This document shows positions 54,775 to 63,548 of a stretch of 64,000 nt of DNA, one piece after another. The DNA comes from Campylobacter concisus. Lineage in GTDB: Bacteria > Campylobacterota > Campylobacteria > Campylobacterales > Campylobacteraceae. Each line of letters opens with the position of its first letter. Position 1 is the stretch's first letter. Under the pieces are notes generated by a model that did not search any database, had not been told where the DNA came from, and saw nothing but the letters and a program-made list of their open reading frames with translations. The stretch is taken from NCBI RefSeq assembly GCF_003049705.1, contig NZ_PIRF01000002.1, positions 248,001 to 312,000 on the forward strand, written 5' to 3'. The position numbers and the translations under genes are program-made.

Positions 54775-55003
54775 CTTTTTCCTTATCCTTAAAAATAGCT
54801 TCTACAATTAAAACAAAAATATAAAACATCTTTTCATTATTGTTTTTACAAATTTACTTCATCGTCTCATTCTCTTTTTACTTTTATATCGTTTGAGTTT
54901 TTCTTTGAAACCTCATCCACTTTTACATCATTGAGAGCATTTACAAAACCTTACTACGACGCACTTAAAGATCACCTCAAACATAACGTTGCCTTTTAGT
55001 TTA
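54775..55003. other. 229-bp gap, possible decayed gene fragment on minus strand
   Basis: No intact gene. The minus strand carries protein-like text (LSDKLKGNVMFEVIFKCVVV in one frame, then VNALNDVKVDEVSKKNS in another, ending at a stop), a frameshifted remnant pattern. This could be the decayed end of an exported or signalling protein. The left part holds the promoter region of the lipoprotein gene. Assignment is weak. Confidence 0.35.
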
Positions 55004-55450
55004 TCAGACATTAACCCCTGCTATCTCATCTTCGCTGTAAACTAAAATTTCATTTTCTTTTAGTAGTTTTGCTGTAATACCATCGCCCGAAATAAGCCTC
55101 TTGCTAAAGCTTCCATCATAAATTTGCCCACTTCCACAACTTGGACTTTTTGATTTTAAAATAGCCTTTTTACAACCATTTAGTTTGGCTATCTTTAGGC
55201 AAATTTCTGCTCCTTTTTTAAAATTTTCACTCACATCTTTACCTGAAAATTTACAAATAACTGCACCATTTTTCATCTCAGCTGGTTCCCTTGGCGTACT
55301 AAGCCCACCATAAACCTCCGGACAAACAAAAAGCAGATGATATCTCTTTGAAATTTCATCCAAAACATCTTTATTTAAGAGATTATTTTCGCCGTTAAAT
55401 TTACAATTTATGCCAACTAGGCAAGCACTTACTAAGATTTTTTCTTTCAA
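55004..55450 (-). CDS. DUF523 family protein
   Basis: A 148-residue soluble protein with the DUF523 signatures ILVSACLVGINCKFNG and CPEVYGGLSTPREPAE, and the cysteine-rich KSKSPSCGSGQIYDG. The conserved cysteines suggest a metal or iron-sulfur site; function unknown. Homologues are often fused to or near DUF1722. The ATG overlaps the dat stop in an ATGA pattern, so it is co-translated with it. Confidence 0.88.
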   Translation of the reverse strand: MKEKILVSACLVGINCKFNGENNLLNKDVLDEISKRYHLLFVCPEVYGGLSTPREPAEMKNGAVICKFSGKDVSENFKKGAEICLKIAKLNGCKKAILKSKSPSCGSGQIYDGSFSKRLISGDGITAKLLKENEILVYSEDEIAGVNV

Positions 55451-56313
55451 AGTCCAGCTTCTTTTAAAAGTTCACCAGCATAAATTTCACGAAGTTTGCT
55501 TGAAATTTCTCCTACTTTTGCACCATTTATCGCCTTGCTATCTGCATAAACGACTGGCAAGAGTATAAGTGTCGCAGCCGAGATAAAGACTTCATCAGCA
55601 CTATAAACTTCATCCATACCAAATTTTCGCTCCTCTATCTTAAGGCCAATATCTTTAGCAATCTTTAAAAGTCTCATACGGCGAATTCCTGGCAAAATTT
55701 CATTTGAAAGTGGTTTTGTGATTAAAGTTTTATCCTTGATGATAAAAGCACTTGAGCTACAGCCCTCTGTGACAAAGCCATTTTCCACCATAAAGCCCTC
55801 GTCTGCGCCTTTTTTGTGAGCTTCATTTTTAGCGTAGCACTGAGCCAGAAGCGAGATAGACTTGATGTCACGCCTTTTCCACCTGATATCCTCGACACTT
55901 ACGACTTTTATGCCAGTTTTTGCGGCAGGATTGTTTAAAATTTCGCTCTCGTAGCAAAAGATAAAGACGCTTGGTGTTAAATTTTCTATGAAATAGAAAT
56001 TTCTAAATGCTACACCTCTTGTTACTTGCATGTAAATTCCGCCCTCTTTTAAGGCGTTTTTAGCGATTATCTCATTTAAAATCGATTCAAATTTTTCCTT
56101 TTCGTAGGGCAGGCTTATATCTATTTCATTTAAGCTTCTTTCAAATCTCGCCCAAAATCCATCCTTATCAACCATTTTTGAATTTATCACAGGCACAACC
56201 TCATAAATTCCATCACCAAATATAAATCCTCTATCAAAAGCACTAACTTTTGCCTCGTCTTTTTGCAAAAATTCTCCATTTAAAAAGACGGTTTGTAAAG
56301 CTTGATCTGCCAT
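55447..56313 (-). CDS. Class IV aminotransferase, D-amino acid type
   Basis: A 288-residue PLP enzyme of fold type IV. FDRGFIFGDGIYEVVPV is the N-terminal signature, YMQVTRGVAFRNF the substrate loop, and the PLP lysine sits in the C-terminal half near SISLLAQCYAKNEAHKKGADE. EVFISAATLILLPVV is the family end motif. These features favour D-alanine aminotransferase (making D-Glu for peptidoglycan) but branched-chain or 4-amino-4-deoxychorismate activity cannot be excluded. Confidence 0.85.
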   Translation of the reverse strand: MADQALQTVFLNGEFLQKDEAKVSAFDRGFIFGDGIYEVVPVINSKMVDKDGFWARFERSLNEIDISLPYEKEKFESILNEIIAKNALKEGGIYMQVTRGVAFRNFYFIENLTPSVFIFCYESEILNNPAAKTGIKVVSVEDIRWKRRDIKSISLLAQCYAKNEAHKKGADEGFMVENGFVTEGCSSSAFIIKDKTLITKPLSNEILPGIRRMRLLKIAKDIGLKIEERKFGMDEVYSADEVFISAATLILLPVVYADSKAINGAKVGEISSKLREIYAGELLKEAGL

Positions 56314-56376
56314 TTTTAGCTCCTTAAATTTTGGGCAAATTGTATCTAATTTTGTTTGAATTTATAGATTCTTAGA

Positions 56377-56382
56377 TATAAT
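56377..56382 (+). promoter_or_regulatory. -10 element of the 167-residue membrane protein gene
   Basis: A perfect TATAAT in TTAGATATAATGAG lies 35 bases before the ATG at 56418. An AAAGG is present at 56397-56401, with the ATG after 16 bases. Confidence 0.5.
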
Positions 56383-56417
56383 GAGCCAAAATTTCAAAGG
56401 TAAAAAGTCTATAAAAA

Positions 56418-56921
56418 ATGCAAGAAACTTTAAAAGATAGAATCATAAAAAACGTTTTTTTTGTTTCAAAACAGCCAGTTTTATTTAGGGATCTACTTGA
56501 AGCAAATGCCCTTTTTAACGAAGGTATGCTAATAGATGGAGCAAAGCTAAATTTTAGATTTAACCACATCAAGCTCTATCAGATTTACGCACTTATCTGT
56601 TTTGTCATTTTATTTCCATTGTTAATCATCACGCATCATTTTTTAGCAAAAACTGATGCACATATATCGATAATAGCGACTGCTGTCGTCACTTCGGCCG
56701 TTTTCATTGGCTTTGATATGTTTAAAGTTTGGGCAAGAAGAGAGATAAGTCACGATCTTATCAAGAAAGCTTGGAGCGTGCATTTTCCGTATTTTGGCTA
56801 TGAAAAATACTCAAGCAAGGTCGAAGAAATTTATAATACTGCCATAAAAAATGACATATCAAAAAAAGATTTAGAACAATATATATATGAAAAGCTAATC
56901 TCTCAAAAAGAAAGCAATTAG
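56418..56921 (+). CDS. Hypothetical two-span membrane protein
   Basis: A 167-residue protein with two adjacent hydrophobic segments (IYALICFVILFPLLIITHHF and ISIIATAVVTSAVFIGF) flanked by charged ends. The C-terminal 60 residues are helical and rich in Tyr and Lys (YEKYSSKVEEIYNTAIKND). No family recognised. The ribosome site is weak (AAAGG 16 bases away), so the start is not certain. It diverges from the aminotransferase gene and converges with the ftsL candidate. Confidence 0.75.
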   Translation: MQETLKDRIIKNVFFVSKQPVLFRDLLEANALFNEGMLIDGAKLNFRFNHIKLYQIYALICFVILFPLLIITHHFLAKTDAHISIIATAVVTSAVFIGFDMFKVWARREISHDLIKKAWSVHFPYFGYEKYSSKVEEIYNTAIKNDISKKDLEQYIYEKLISQKESN

Positions 56922-57042
56922 CAAGTTAAAAATAGGCTTTGTTTATTGAGCTAATTTTATTTTTGTGCAGTTATATACAAAATGGCTATATTATTTGCCA
57001 ATATAATTGAATCGCCAAAATTTAAAAACTTTAAATGTTTAG

Positions 57043-57336
57043 TTATTTCCATTGGCGCTCTTGCATATTGTTTAAAATTTGATTTTTATAACGTAAATTT
57101 TCGAGCTTTATATTAAGAGCTCTATTTTCCTCTAAAAGCATATCTCGCTTACCGCTGATGTCCGCTATATCTCTACTTATATAATAAATTTGATTTGCTA
57201 TGTAAATTTTTGGCAAAAATATAGCTAGAGCTATAAAAACCGCTAAATAGACCATCACCAATGTCTTAAAGCTTAAATTTACTTCACGTTTTTGCTCCTC
57301 GTCGTGAAGCGTCAACAGCTCTTCTTTTTCTTGCAT
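57043..57336 (-). CDS. FtsL-like division protein
   Basis: A 97-residue single-span protein: charged cytoplasmic N-terminus, a membrane segment (LVMVYLAVFIALAIFLPKIY, about 30-49), and a periplasmic coiled coil (SGKRDMLLEENRALNIKLEN). This layout and size are those of FtsL, and it follows rsmH by 2 bases, the normal place of ftsL. FtsL sequences are poorly conserved, so the assignment rests on topology and position. Confidence 0.72.
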   Translation of the reverse strand: MQEKEELLTLHDEEQKREVNLSFKTLVMVYLAVFIALAIFLPKIYIANQIYYISRDIADISGKRDMLLEENRALNIKLENLRYKNQILNNMQERQWK

Positions 57337-57338
57337 TT

Positions 57339-58265
57339 TTATCCCTTTATCTTAAAAACTCTAAGTTTTGCGCTCTTGCTTCGCGAGTTTATCTTTAGCT
57401 CATTTTGGCTTGCTGTTAGTGGCTTTTTGGTCAAAATTTCTCCTAGTTCGTGATTGTTTCCGCATTCACATCTATAGACGCCAGGTAGGCAGATACAGCT
57501 ATTTGCCCATTTTTTAAAGCGCTCTTTTACGATCCTATCTTCAAGCGAGTGAAATGTAATAATCGCCACAAGACAATCCTTAAACCCACATTCTTCTATA
57601 CTATCAAGTAAATTTGTTAGCTCATCTAGCTCACCATTTACCTCTATCCTGATGGCTTGAAAGGCAAGTATCGCAGGGCTAACTCCGCGCCCTTTTATCT
57701 GAGTTGTACCTATTAAATTTGCAAGCTCTTTTGCACTCGTTATCTTGCCAAAATTTCTAGCATTTATAATCTTGTTCGCAATCCAGGTAGCATTTTTTAG
57801 CTCACCATAATCTCTAAAAATTCTAACCAACTCATCAAAAGAGTAGCCATTTACAACGTCATATGCGCTAAAATTTCGCTCTTTGTCCATGCGCATATCA
57901 AGCGTGCTTGAGCCAAGACTAAAGCCCCTATCATCTTTATCTATCTGAAGCGAGCTAACACCAATGTCAGCCAAAATTCCTCTAACATTTAAAATTTCTT
58001 CTTGACTTAGCTTGCTAGTCAATTCAGAGAAGTTACTTTTATAAATTTTAACCCTACTACCAAATGGCTCAAGTTTTTTTAGTGAAAAATTTATAGCTTC
58101 ATTATCTCTATCACAGGCAATTAAATTTAAATTTTTATTTTGAGACAAAATGGCACTAGAATGCCCTGCATACCCAAGCGTACAATCTATAAAATTTCCA
58201 TTTAAATTTTTAAAAAAAGATAGAACTTCATCAAGTAAAACACTGATATGTGGACTTTGCAACAC
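57339..58265 (-). CDS. rsmH: 16S rRNA m4C1402 methyltransferase RsmH (MraW)
   Basis: A 308-residue SAM-dependent methyltransferase that modifies C1402 in the ribosomal P site. HISVLLDEVLSFF and GNFIDCTLGYAGHSSAIL carry the SAM-binding site, with DIGVSSLQIDKDDRGFSL, FNGRGVSPAILAFQAIRIE-like residues and CVAIITFHSLEDRIVK later. Length is standard. Together with the ftsL-like gene it forms a minimal division-and-wall pair on the minus strand. Confidence 0.95.
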   Translation of the reverse strand: MLQSPHISVLLDEVLSFFKNLNGNFIDCTLGYAGHSSAILSQNKNLNLIACDRDNEAINFSLKKLEPFGSRVKIYKSNFSELTSKLSQEEILNVRGILADIGVSSLQIDKDDRGFSLGSSTLDMRMDKERNFSAYDVVNGYSFDELVRIFRDYGELKNATWIANKIINARNFGKITSAKELANLIGTTQIKGRGVSPAILAFQAIRIEVNGELDELTNLLDSIEECGFKDCLVAIITFHSLEDRIVKERFKKWANSCICLPGVYRCECGNNHELGEILTKKPLTASQNELKINSRSKSAKLRVFKIKG

Positions 58266-58362
58266 TGCCTCTTTATAGTAAATAGTGTGGAAAATTTATC
58301 GAAATTTTACTTAAAAAGCTATCATTACACAAAATTTTACATAAATTTTAAGATAGCTTAAA

Positions 58363-58368
58363 TATAAT
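58363..58368 (+). promoter_or_regulatory. -10 element of the aldolase-like gene
   Basis: A perfect TATAAT lies 21 bases before the ATG at 58390, with AGGAGG as an unusually strong ribosome site at 58380-58385. Confidence 0.6.
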
Positions 58369-58389
58369 CGCTTAAACGTAGGAGGAAAA

Positions 58390-58977
58390 ATGGAGCTAGA
58401 ACACTCAATAAATGAGATAAAAACGATATCACTTTCTATGTTTAGAAAGAATTTTTTTGGCGTCTTTCACGGCTCGATTTCGGCAAGAGTCGAAAAAAAT
58501 CAATTTATAATCAATAAACAAAATGCCATTTTTGATAATTTAAAAGATGATGATTTGACACTTCTTTCATCAAAAAAAGACTATCGTTGGAATGAAGCTA
58601 GTCTTGATGCTGATATACACTTAAATATTTATAAAAATATAAATGAGGCAAGATTTGTTTGCTACGCGATGCCACCATACGCAACTGCCTACGCAATGAA
58701 ACATGAAAAAATTGTACCGAAAGATTATTTTGGGTATATGAGATTTGATAAAATTTCTGTTTATGATCCAAAACAATATGACGACTGGTATGAACGTGCA
58801 GAAACTGAAATTTATAGATATATGCTAGAAAAAAATACAAACATTATTATCGTTAAAGGATATGGCATTTACGCATACAGTAGAAGCCCTCAGCTTCTTG
58901 CAAAAGAGATAGCTTTGCTAGAAAATAGCTGCAAATTGCTTCATTTAACTAGTGGTTATAGCGATTATAGTATTTAA
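58390..58977 (+). CDS. Class II aldolase/adducin-fold protein lacking metal ligands
   Basis: A 195-residue protein with the class II aldolase fold pattern. The SARVEKNQFIINKQNA region precedes ADIHLNIYKNINEARFV, matching the EaSsElplHlaiY segment. The usual metal ligands are missing: the HtHs position reads YAM (CYAMPPYAT), and the later HG position reads KGYG. The expected catalytic Glu is Asp. It is therefore likely a pseudoenzyme or has another function. A strong AGGAGG site, own promoter and terminator suggest it is expressed. Confidence 0.75.
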   Translation: MELEHSINEIKTISLSMFRKNFFGVFHGSISARVEKNQFIINKQNAIFDNLKDDDLTLLSSKKDYRWNEASLDADIHLNIYKNINEARFVCYAMPPYATAYAMKHEKIVPKDYFGYMRFDKISVYDPKQYDDWYERAETEIYRYMLEKNTNIIIVKGYGIYAYSRSPQLLAKEIALLENSCKLLHLTSGYSDYSI

Positions 58978-58978
58978 A

Positions 58979-59016
58979 AATTTTGCTAACAATACTAAAA
59001 AATTGTTAGCAAAATT
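58979..59016 (+). terminator. Terminator of the aldolase-like gene
   Basis: AATTTTGCTAACAAT and ATTGTTAGCAAAATT form a 15-bp perfect stem with a short ACTAAAAA loop, followed by CTTTAC. It starts one base after the stop codon. Confidence 0.75.
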
Positions 59017-59072
59017 CTTTACAAAGGTATTTTTAAAGCCCCTATTTTAAGCTTATTTAAGGCAATTTTATA

Positions 59073-59078
59073 TAATAT
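59073..59078 (+). promoter_or_regulatory. -10 element of ppiD-ftsA-ftsZ
   Basis: TATAAT in TTTTATATAATATATC lies 39 bases before the ATG at 59117. AAAGGAAAA is the ribosome site. It is the only clear promoter seen for the three-gene division operon, so ftsA and ftsZ may depend on it. Confidence 0.6.
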
Positions 59079-59116
59079 ATCATACAAATTTCGTTAGTCT
59101 TTTAAAGGAAAATTTA

Positions 59117-60574
59117 ATGTTGTCTTGGATGCAAAAACATAAAAAATACCTAGTTGTTACCATTTGGGTAAGTACAATAGCCTTTGTTGGAGCAGGCTTT
59201 GTAGGCTGGGGAGCATATGATTTAAATAGCAATCGAGCCACTTCGATAGCAAAAGTAGGACACAGAAATATAAGCATTCAAGAACTGCAACAAAAATACG
59301 ATAGTTTATATCAATACTACAATAATCTTTTTGATGGCAAATTAACTCAAGAAAAGGCTAATGAGTTAGGATTACAAAATGCTGCACTTCAGGCTACAAT
59401 TCAAGAGAATTTACTATTAAATTTTGCAGACGATATAGGTCTTAGTGTTAGTAAAGATGATATTTTAAAATATATAATCGCTGATCCAACATTTCAAAAA
59501 GATGGTGCTTTTGATAAAAATTTATACTACGATATTTTAAGAAGGGCCAGAATAAATCCAACCGATTTTGAAGAAAATTTAAAACTAACAATACTACTTG
59601 ATAAACTTAGAACTATTTTAAATTTACCAGCCAGCAAAGAAGACATTGCAATGATGGAAGCAAGCTTTTTTATGCAAGACAAATTAGCAATACAGATAAT
59701 AAATGCTAATCAAAGTGATATAAAAATAGATGAAAAAGAGCTAAAGAATCTTTGGGAAACAAATAAAAACAACTATATGACAAAGACTATATATGGTCTA
59801 GAAACATACTTTATAGAGTCAAATAAAAATGATGTAAATCAAACTACTTTGAGTGACTACTATAACGAAAATAAGGAGAGATACAAAGGCTCTGATGATA
59901 AAATCAAATCATTTGATGAAGTAAAGACTGAAGTTATCAAAGACTACAATATCGAGAAAAGCAAGACTGATGCTTTAAAAAAATATACCTCTATCAAAAA
60001 AGCTGAGCTTGCAACAAATGAATTTGTTAGTATAAATGAAGATAATGCAACATTCTCACTTGATGAAATAAAAGGGGCAAAAGTTGGTGAGGTTATAAAA
60101 CCATTTACATACAAAGATGGATATTTGATAGTTAGGGTAAAAAGCATAACTCCTCCACAACCTATGAGTTTTGAACAAGCAAGAGCAATGGTACTTGAAA
60201 TTTACAAAGATAAAAAGAAAAAAGAAAACTTAATAACCATAGCAAAAGAGTCTTTACAAAATTTCAAAGGAACTGATATAGGCTTTATCAGTAGAGATAT
60301 AAATGGCTCTATCTTAGGACTAAATGAAAGTGAAACTAGAGCTTTTGTTTCTCAACTTTTTGAAACTAACAACAAAAAAGATTATGTTATATTAAAAGAC
60401 AAGGCCGTTATATACGACATTTTGGAACAAAGGTTGCTTGTAGATAATATAGATAATAACTATAAGCAAATAACACAGCAGAACGTTACAATGCTTAAAA
60501 ATAATGAGCTAATAAAAGATTTAACAAACAAACTTAAAAAATACTATGAAGTTAAAGAATATATCAAAAGGTAA
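59117..60574 (+). CDS. Membrane-anchored SurA/PpiD-like periplasmic chaperone
   Basis: A 485-residue protein with an N-terminal membrane anchor (MLSWMQKHKKYLVVTIWVST then a hydrophobic span to about 35). A SurA-type N domain (AKVGHRNISIQELQQKYDSL) follows, then a degenerate parvulin-like PPIase region (about 265-360) and a helical C-terminus. It assists folding of exported proteins at the inner membrane. It sits directly before ftsA, the place of Cj0694 in C. jejuni. The PPIase core is not clearly complete. Confidence 0.85.
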   Translation: MLSWMQKHKKYLVVTIWVSTIAFVGAGFVGWGAYDLNSNRATSIAKVGHRNISIQELQQKYDSLYQYYNNLFDGKLTQEKANELGLQNAALQATIQENLLLNFADDIGLSVSKDDILKYIIADPTFQKDGAFDKNLYYDILRRARINPTDFEENLKLTILLDKLRTILNLPASKEDIAMMEASFFMQDKLAIQIINANQSDIKIDEKELKNLWETNKNNYMTKTIYGLETYFIESNKNDVNQTTLSDYYNENKERYKGSDDKIKSFDEVKTEVIKDYNIEKSKTDALKKYTSIKKAELATNEFVSINEDNATFSLDEIKGAKVGEVIKPFTYKDGYLIVRVKSITPPQPMSFEQARAMVLEIYKDKKKKENLITIAKESLQNFKGTDIGFISRDINGSILGLNESETRAFVSQLFETNNKKDYVILKDKAVIYDILEQRLLVDNIDNNYKQITQQNVTMLKNNELIKDLTNKLKKYYEVKEYIKR

Positions 60575-60580
60575 TTTATC

Positions 60581-62008
60581 TTGAGTACAAAAATTTTAGG
60601 TATAGATATCGGCTCTTTCCAGATTTGTGCAGTAATAGCACAACATGATGAAAATGGTATTAAGATAATTGGAATTGGAACTGAAAAAACGCAGGGAATA
60701 AGAAAAGGTGTTATAACTAATATTGAACAAGCTGCAAAGTCGATAAAAAATGCATTGATAGAAGCACAAAGAGTTGCAGGAACACGCTATGAAAAAGTCA
60801 TAGTTTCTATTTCTGGTGCGTATACAAAAAGCGTTGATAGTAGCGGTGTAGTAAATATACCAAATCATGAAATAGGTATAAAAGAGATTGAGCGTGCTAT
60901 GCAAATGGCCGATCATACGGCTGACATACCTCATGAATATGAAAAACTACATGTTCTTCCTTATAATTTTAAAGTAGATGGGCAAGAACATATTGAAGAT
61001 CCAATAGGTATGAACGGTAGTAGGCTAGAAGTTCAAACACATATTGTTACAGTACAAAAGTCATCTATTAGCAACCTAAGAAAAGCCGTAAATTTAGCAG
61101 GTGTTCAACTAGATAATATAGTGCTTTCAGGATATGCTTCTGCGATAGCAACATTAACAAAAGATGAGAAAGAACTTGGTGCCGCACTTGTTGATATGGG
61201 TGGTGCGACTTGTAATCTTGTGGTACATTCTGGAAATTCTATAAGATACAATGAATTTTTACCTGTTGGCTCAGCAAACATTACAAATGATCTTTCTATG
61301 GCTCTGCATACACCTCTTCCAAAGGCAGAAGAGATAAAATTAGGTTATGGCGCTTTAATAAATAAGTCAATTGATTTAATAGAGCTCCCGATCCTTGGAG
61401 ATGAAACAAAAAGCCACGAAGTTTCACTAGACATAATATCAAATGTTATATATGCCAGAGCAGAAGAAACCCTTATGGTACTTGCTAAGATGCTAGAAGA
61501 TAGCGGCTATAAAGATAGCATTGGTGCTGGAATAATACTTACTGGCGGCATGACTAAGCTAGAAGGTATTAGGGATCTTGCATCTGCGATATTTGATAAA
61601 ATGCCAGTTCGTATAGCAAAACCAAAAGAAATGGATGGATTATTTGAAATTTTAAGAGACCCAGCAAATTCTTGTGCTATAGGGCTTTGTTTGTATGGTG
61701 CTGGCAACTTTAGCCCATACGAGATTGATTCTGAGAAAAAAATGAGATACCAAGGGGAAATAGCCTCAAAACCGAAAGTAAATTTTAGAAATGTTTTTGT
61801 AGAAGAAGAAAATGTACAAAATTTTGGACAAGAGGTGCAGGATCCAAATGAAAAAGAGGATAGTTTTTCTGATAAAGATTTTGAATTAGAGATAGCAAAT
61901 AAATCAAAAAACAAAGAAGAGCTTGCCAATATTGCAGATATTAGCAAACAAGAAAAAAAGCCAAATGCTTTTGCAAAATTTTGGTATAGTATTACACAAT
62001 TATTTTAA
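60581..62008 (+). CDS. ftsA: Cell-division actin homologue FtsA
   Basis: A 475-residue actin-like ATPase. GIDIGSFQICAVIA is the phosphate-1 motif. VVSISGAYTKSVDSSG-like residues mark the 1C domain that binds partners, GAALVDMGGATCNLVVH is phosphate 2, and IILTGGMTKLEGIRDLA is the adenosine motif. The last 15 residues (PNAFAKFWYSITQLF) are the amphipathic membrane-targeting helix that tethers FtsZ. The start is TTG at 60581 after AAAGGTAA, seven bases beyond the chaperone stop. Confidence 0.96.
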   Translation: MSTKILGIDIGSFQICAVIAQHDENGIKIIGIGTEKTQGIRKGVITNIEQAAKSIKNALIEAQRVAGTRYEKVIVSISGAYTKSVDSSGVVNIPNHEIGIKEIERAMQMADHTADIPHEYEKLHVLPYNFKVDGQEHIEDPIGMNGSRLEVQTHIVTVQKSSISNLRKAVNLAGVQLDNIVLSGYASAIATLTKDEKELGAALVDMGGATCNLVVHSGNSIRYNEFLPVGSANITNDLSMALHTPLPKAEEIKLGYGALINKSIDLIELPILGDETKSHEVSLDIISNVIYARAEETLMVLAKMLEDSGYKDSIGAGIILTGGMTKLEGIRDLASAIFDKMPVRIAKPKEMDGLFEILRDPANSCAIGLCLYGAGNFSPYEIDSEKKMRYQGEIASKPKVNFRNVFVEEENVQNFGQEVQDPNEKEDSFSDKDFELEIANKSKNKEELANIADISKQEKKPNAFAKFWYSITQLF

Positions 62009-62022
62009 GGAGAATTTCAAAA

Positions 62023-63162
62023 ATGAGTAGCTTCACAGTAGAAGAAAATAAAAGCATCTATGGTGCAAAGATAAAAGTCGTAGGTGTAGGTGGAGGTGGT
62101 GGCAATATGGTCAACCACATAATAAGAGTTAATCCAAATTTAAATATAGATCTTATTGTTGCTAATACAGATGCTAAGGCTCTTGAAAATTCTCTTGCAC
62201 ATACAAAAATACAGCTTGGAGAAAAGACAACAAAAGGTCTAGGTGCAGGCATGAGACCTGAAATAGGAAAAGCCGCTGCTGAAGAGAGCTACGATGAAGT
62301 AAAAAGTGCACTTGAGACATCAGATATAGTTTTCATTGGTACAGGACTTGGTGGTGGAACTGGTACAGGTGCAGCTCCAGTAGTTGCTCAAGCTGCAAAA
62401 GATATTGGTGCACTAACAGTTGCAGTTGTTACCATGCCTTTTATGTTTGAAGGAAAAAAACGTAGAAAACTAGCTGATTGTGGCCTTGAAGAGCTCAGGA
62501 AAGAAAGCGATTCTATTGTAGTCATTCCAAACGATAAACTCTTAACACTAATTGATAAAAATGCTGGTATAAAAGAAAGCTTTGAAATGGTTGATGAAGT
62601 GCTTGCAAGAGCCGTCAATGGTATGAGTACGATCGTACTTGACTCAGGAAAAAGCGATATAAATCTAGACTTTGCAGATGTTAGAACGATTATGAGCCAT
62701 AGAGGACTAGCTTTAATGGGTGTTGGCGAAGCAAGTGGCGAGGATGCAGCGCAAGAAGCTATAAAAAATGCTATACAATCACCACTTCTTGATAACATGA
62801 CAATAAATGGTGCATTTGGTATTTTAGTTCATTTTAGAATAAGCCCTAGTTGTCCACTAGCTGATATCAATAATGCGATGAGTATTATTCATGAGGCAGC
62901 GGATGAAGATGCTGAAATTATATTTGGTACAACAACTGATGACAAAATAGAAGACAATAAAGTTGAAGTTACAATAATAGCCACAGGTTTTCAAAGCTCA
63001 CAAAAAGAAACTGAAAAAAAAGATGAAGTACAAACTTCTACTGCAAGCGATATCATAAAAAAAGAGCGTATATTAAGACTTAAAAAAGTTAGTGGTGGAT
63101 ATGACGAAGACTATATGTCACAACTTGATGTACCATCATTTATGCGCCATCAAATGGACTAA
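62023..63162 (+). CDS. ftsZ: Cell-division tubulin homologue FtsZ
   Basis: A 379-residue GTPase that forms the division ring. GVGGGGGNMVNHI opens the nucleotide site, and GTGLGGGTGTGAAPVVAQAA (near residue 107) is the tubulin G-box. The T7 loop contains LDFADVRTIMSHRG. A charged linker (about 325-360) leads to the C-terminal peptide LDVPSFMRHQMD that binds FtsA. AAGGAGA site; 14 bases from ftsA. Confidence 0.98.
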   Translation: MSSFTVEENKSIYGAKIKVVGVGGGGGNMVNHIIRVNPNLNIDLIVANTDAKALENSLAHTKIQLGEKTTKGLGAGMRPEIGKAAAEESYDEVKSALETSDIVFIGTGLGGGTGTGAAPVVAQAAKDIGALTVAVVTMPFMFEGKKRRKLADCGLEELRKESDSIVVIPNDKLLTLIDKNAGIKESFEMVDEVLARAVNGMSTIVLDSGKSDINLDFADVRTIMSHRGLALMGVGEASGEDAAQEAIKNAIQSPLLDNMTINGAFGILVHFRISPSCPLADINNAMSIIHEAADEDAEIIFGTTTDDKIEDNKVEVTIIATGFQSSQKETEKKDEVQTSTASDIIKKERILRLKKVSGGYDEDYMSQLDVPSFMRHQMD

Positions 63163-63186
63163 TAAAAAACAAACTCCTTAAAATTT

Positions 63187-63208
63187 CTAGAGAGCTTTTG
63201 CTCTCTAG
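63187..63208 (+). terminator. Rho-independent terminator of ftsZ
   Basis: CTAGAGAGC and GCTCTCTAG form a 9-bp stem with loop TTTT, 25 bases after the ftsZ stop. The tail CTTATTAG is weak. It lies in the convergent gap with the DUF59 gene and may serve both. Confidence 0.7.
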
Positions 63209-63251
63209 CTTATTAGAAATTTACAAACCTTTAAATCCAAAAACTTAAAAT

Positions 63252-63545
63252 TTAAACTCCAAGTTGGGCTTTTACAAAATCGCTTGCCATTTGTATATTC
63301 CACTCAGGCTCCCAGACAAGATCGATCTCGCACTCTTTGATACCTTCTATATCAAGCACGGCAGTTTCTACCCAGCCAAGTATCATTTCATGTAGTGGGC
63401 AAGATTTAGTTGAAAGCGTCATAGTAACTTTTACTTTGCCATTTTCATCGCGGCTCACATCGTATATAAGTCCAAGCGAAACGATATCAAAGCCAACTTC
63501 TGGATCAACGATATTTGACAGTGCGTTATAAATTTTTTCTTTCAT
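63252..63545 (-). CDS. DUF59 (MIP18/SufT-like) iron-sulfur assembly protein
   Basis: A 97-residue MIP18-family protein. ALSNIVDPEVGFDIVSLGLI is the family opening, and the conserved cysteine sits in TLSTKSCPLHEMI. The WEPEWNIQMASD tail matches PaaD/SufT-type proteins that aid iron-sulfur cluster assembly or maturation of oxygenases. No phenylacetate genes are present, so a general SufT-like role is more likely. It is 3 bases from the upstream membrane gene. Confidence 0.88.
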   Translation of the reverse strand: MKEKIYNALSNIVDPEVGFDIVSLGLIYDVSRDENGKVKVTMTLSTKSCPLHEMILGWVETAVLDIEGIKECEIDLVWEPEWNIQMASDFVKAQLGV

Positions 63546-63548
63546 TTT

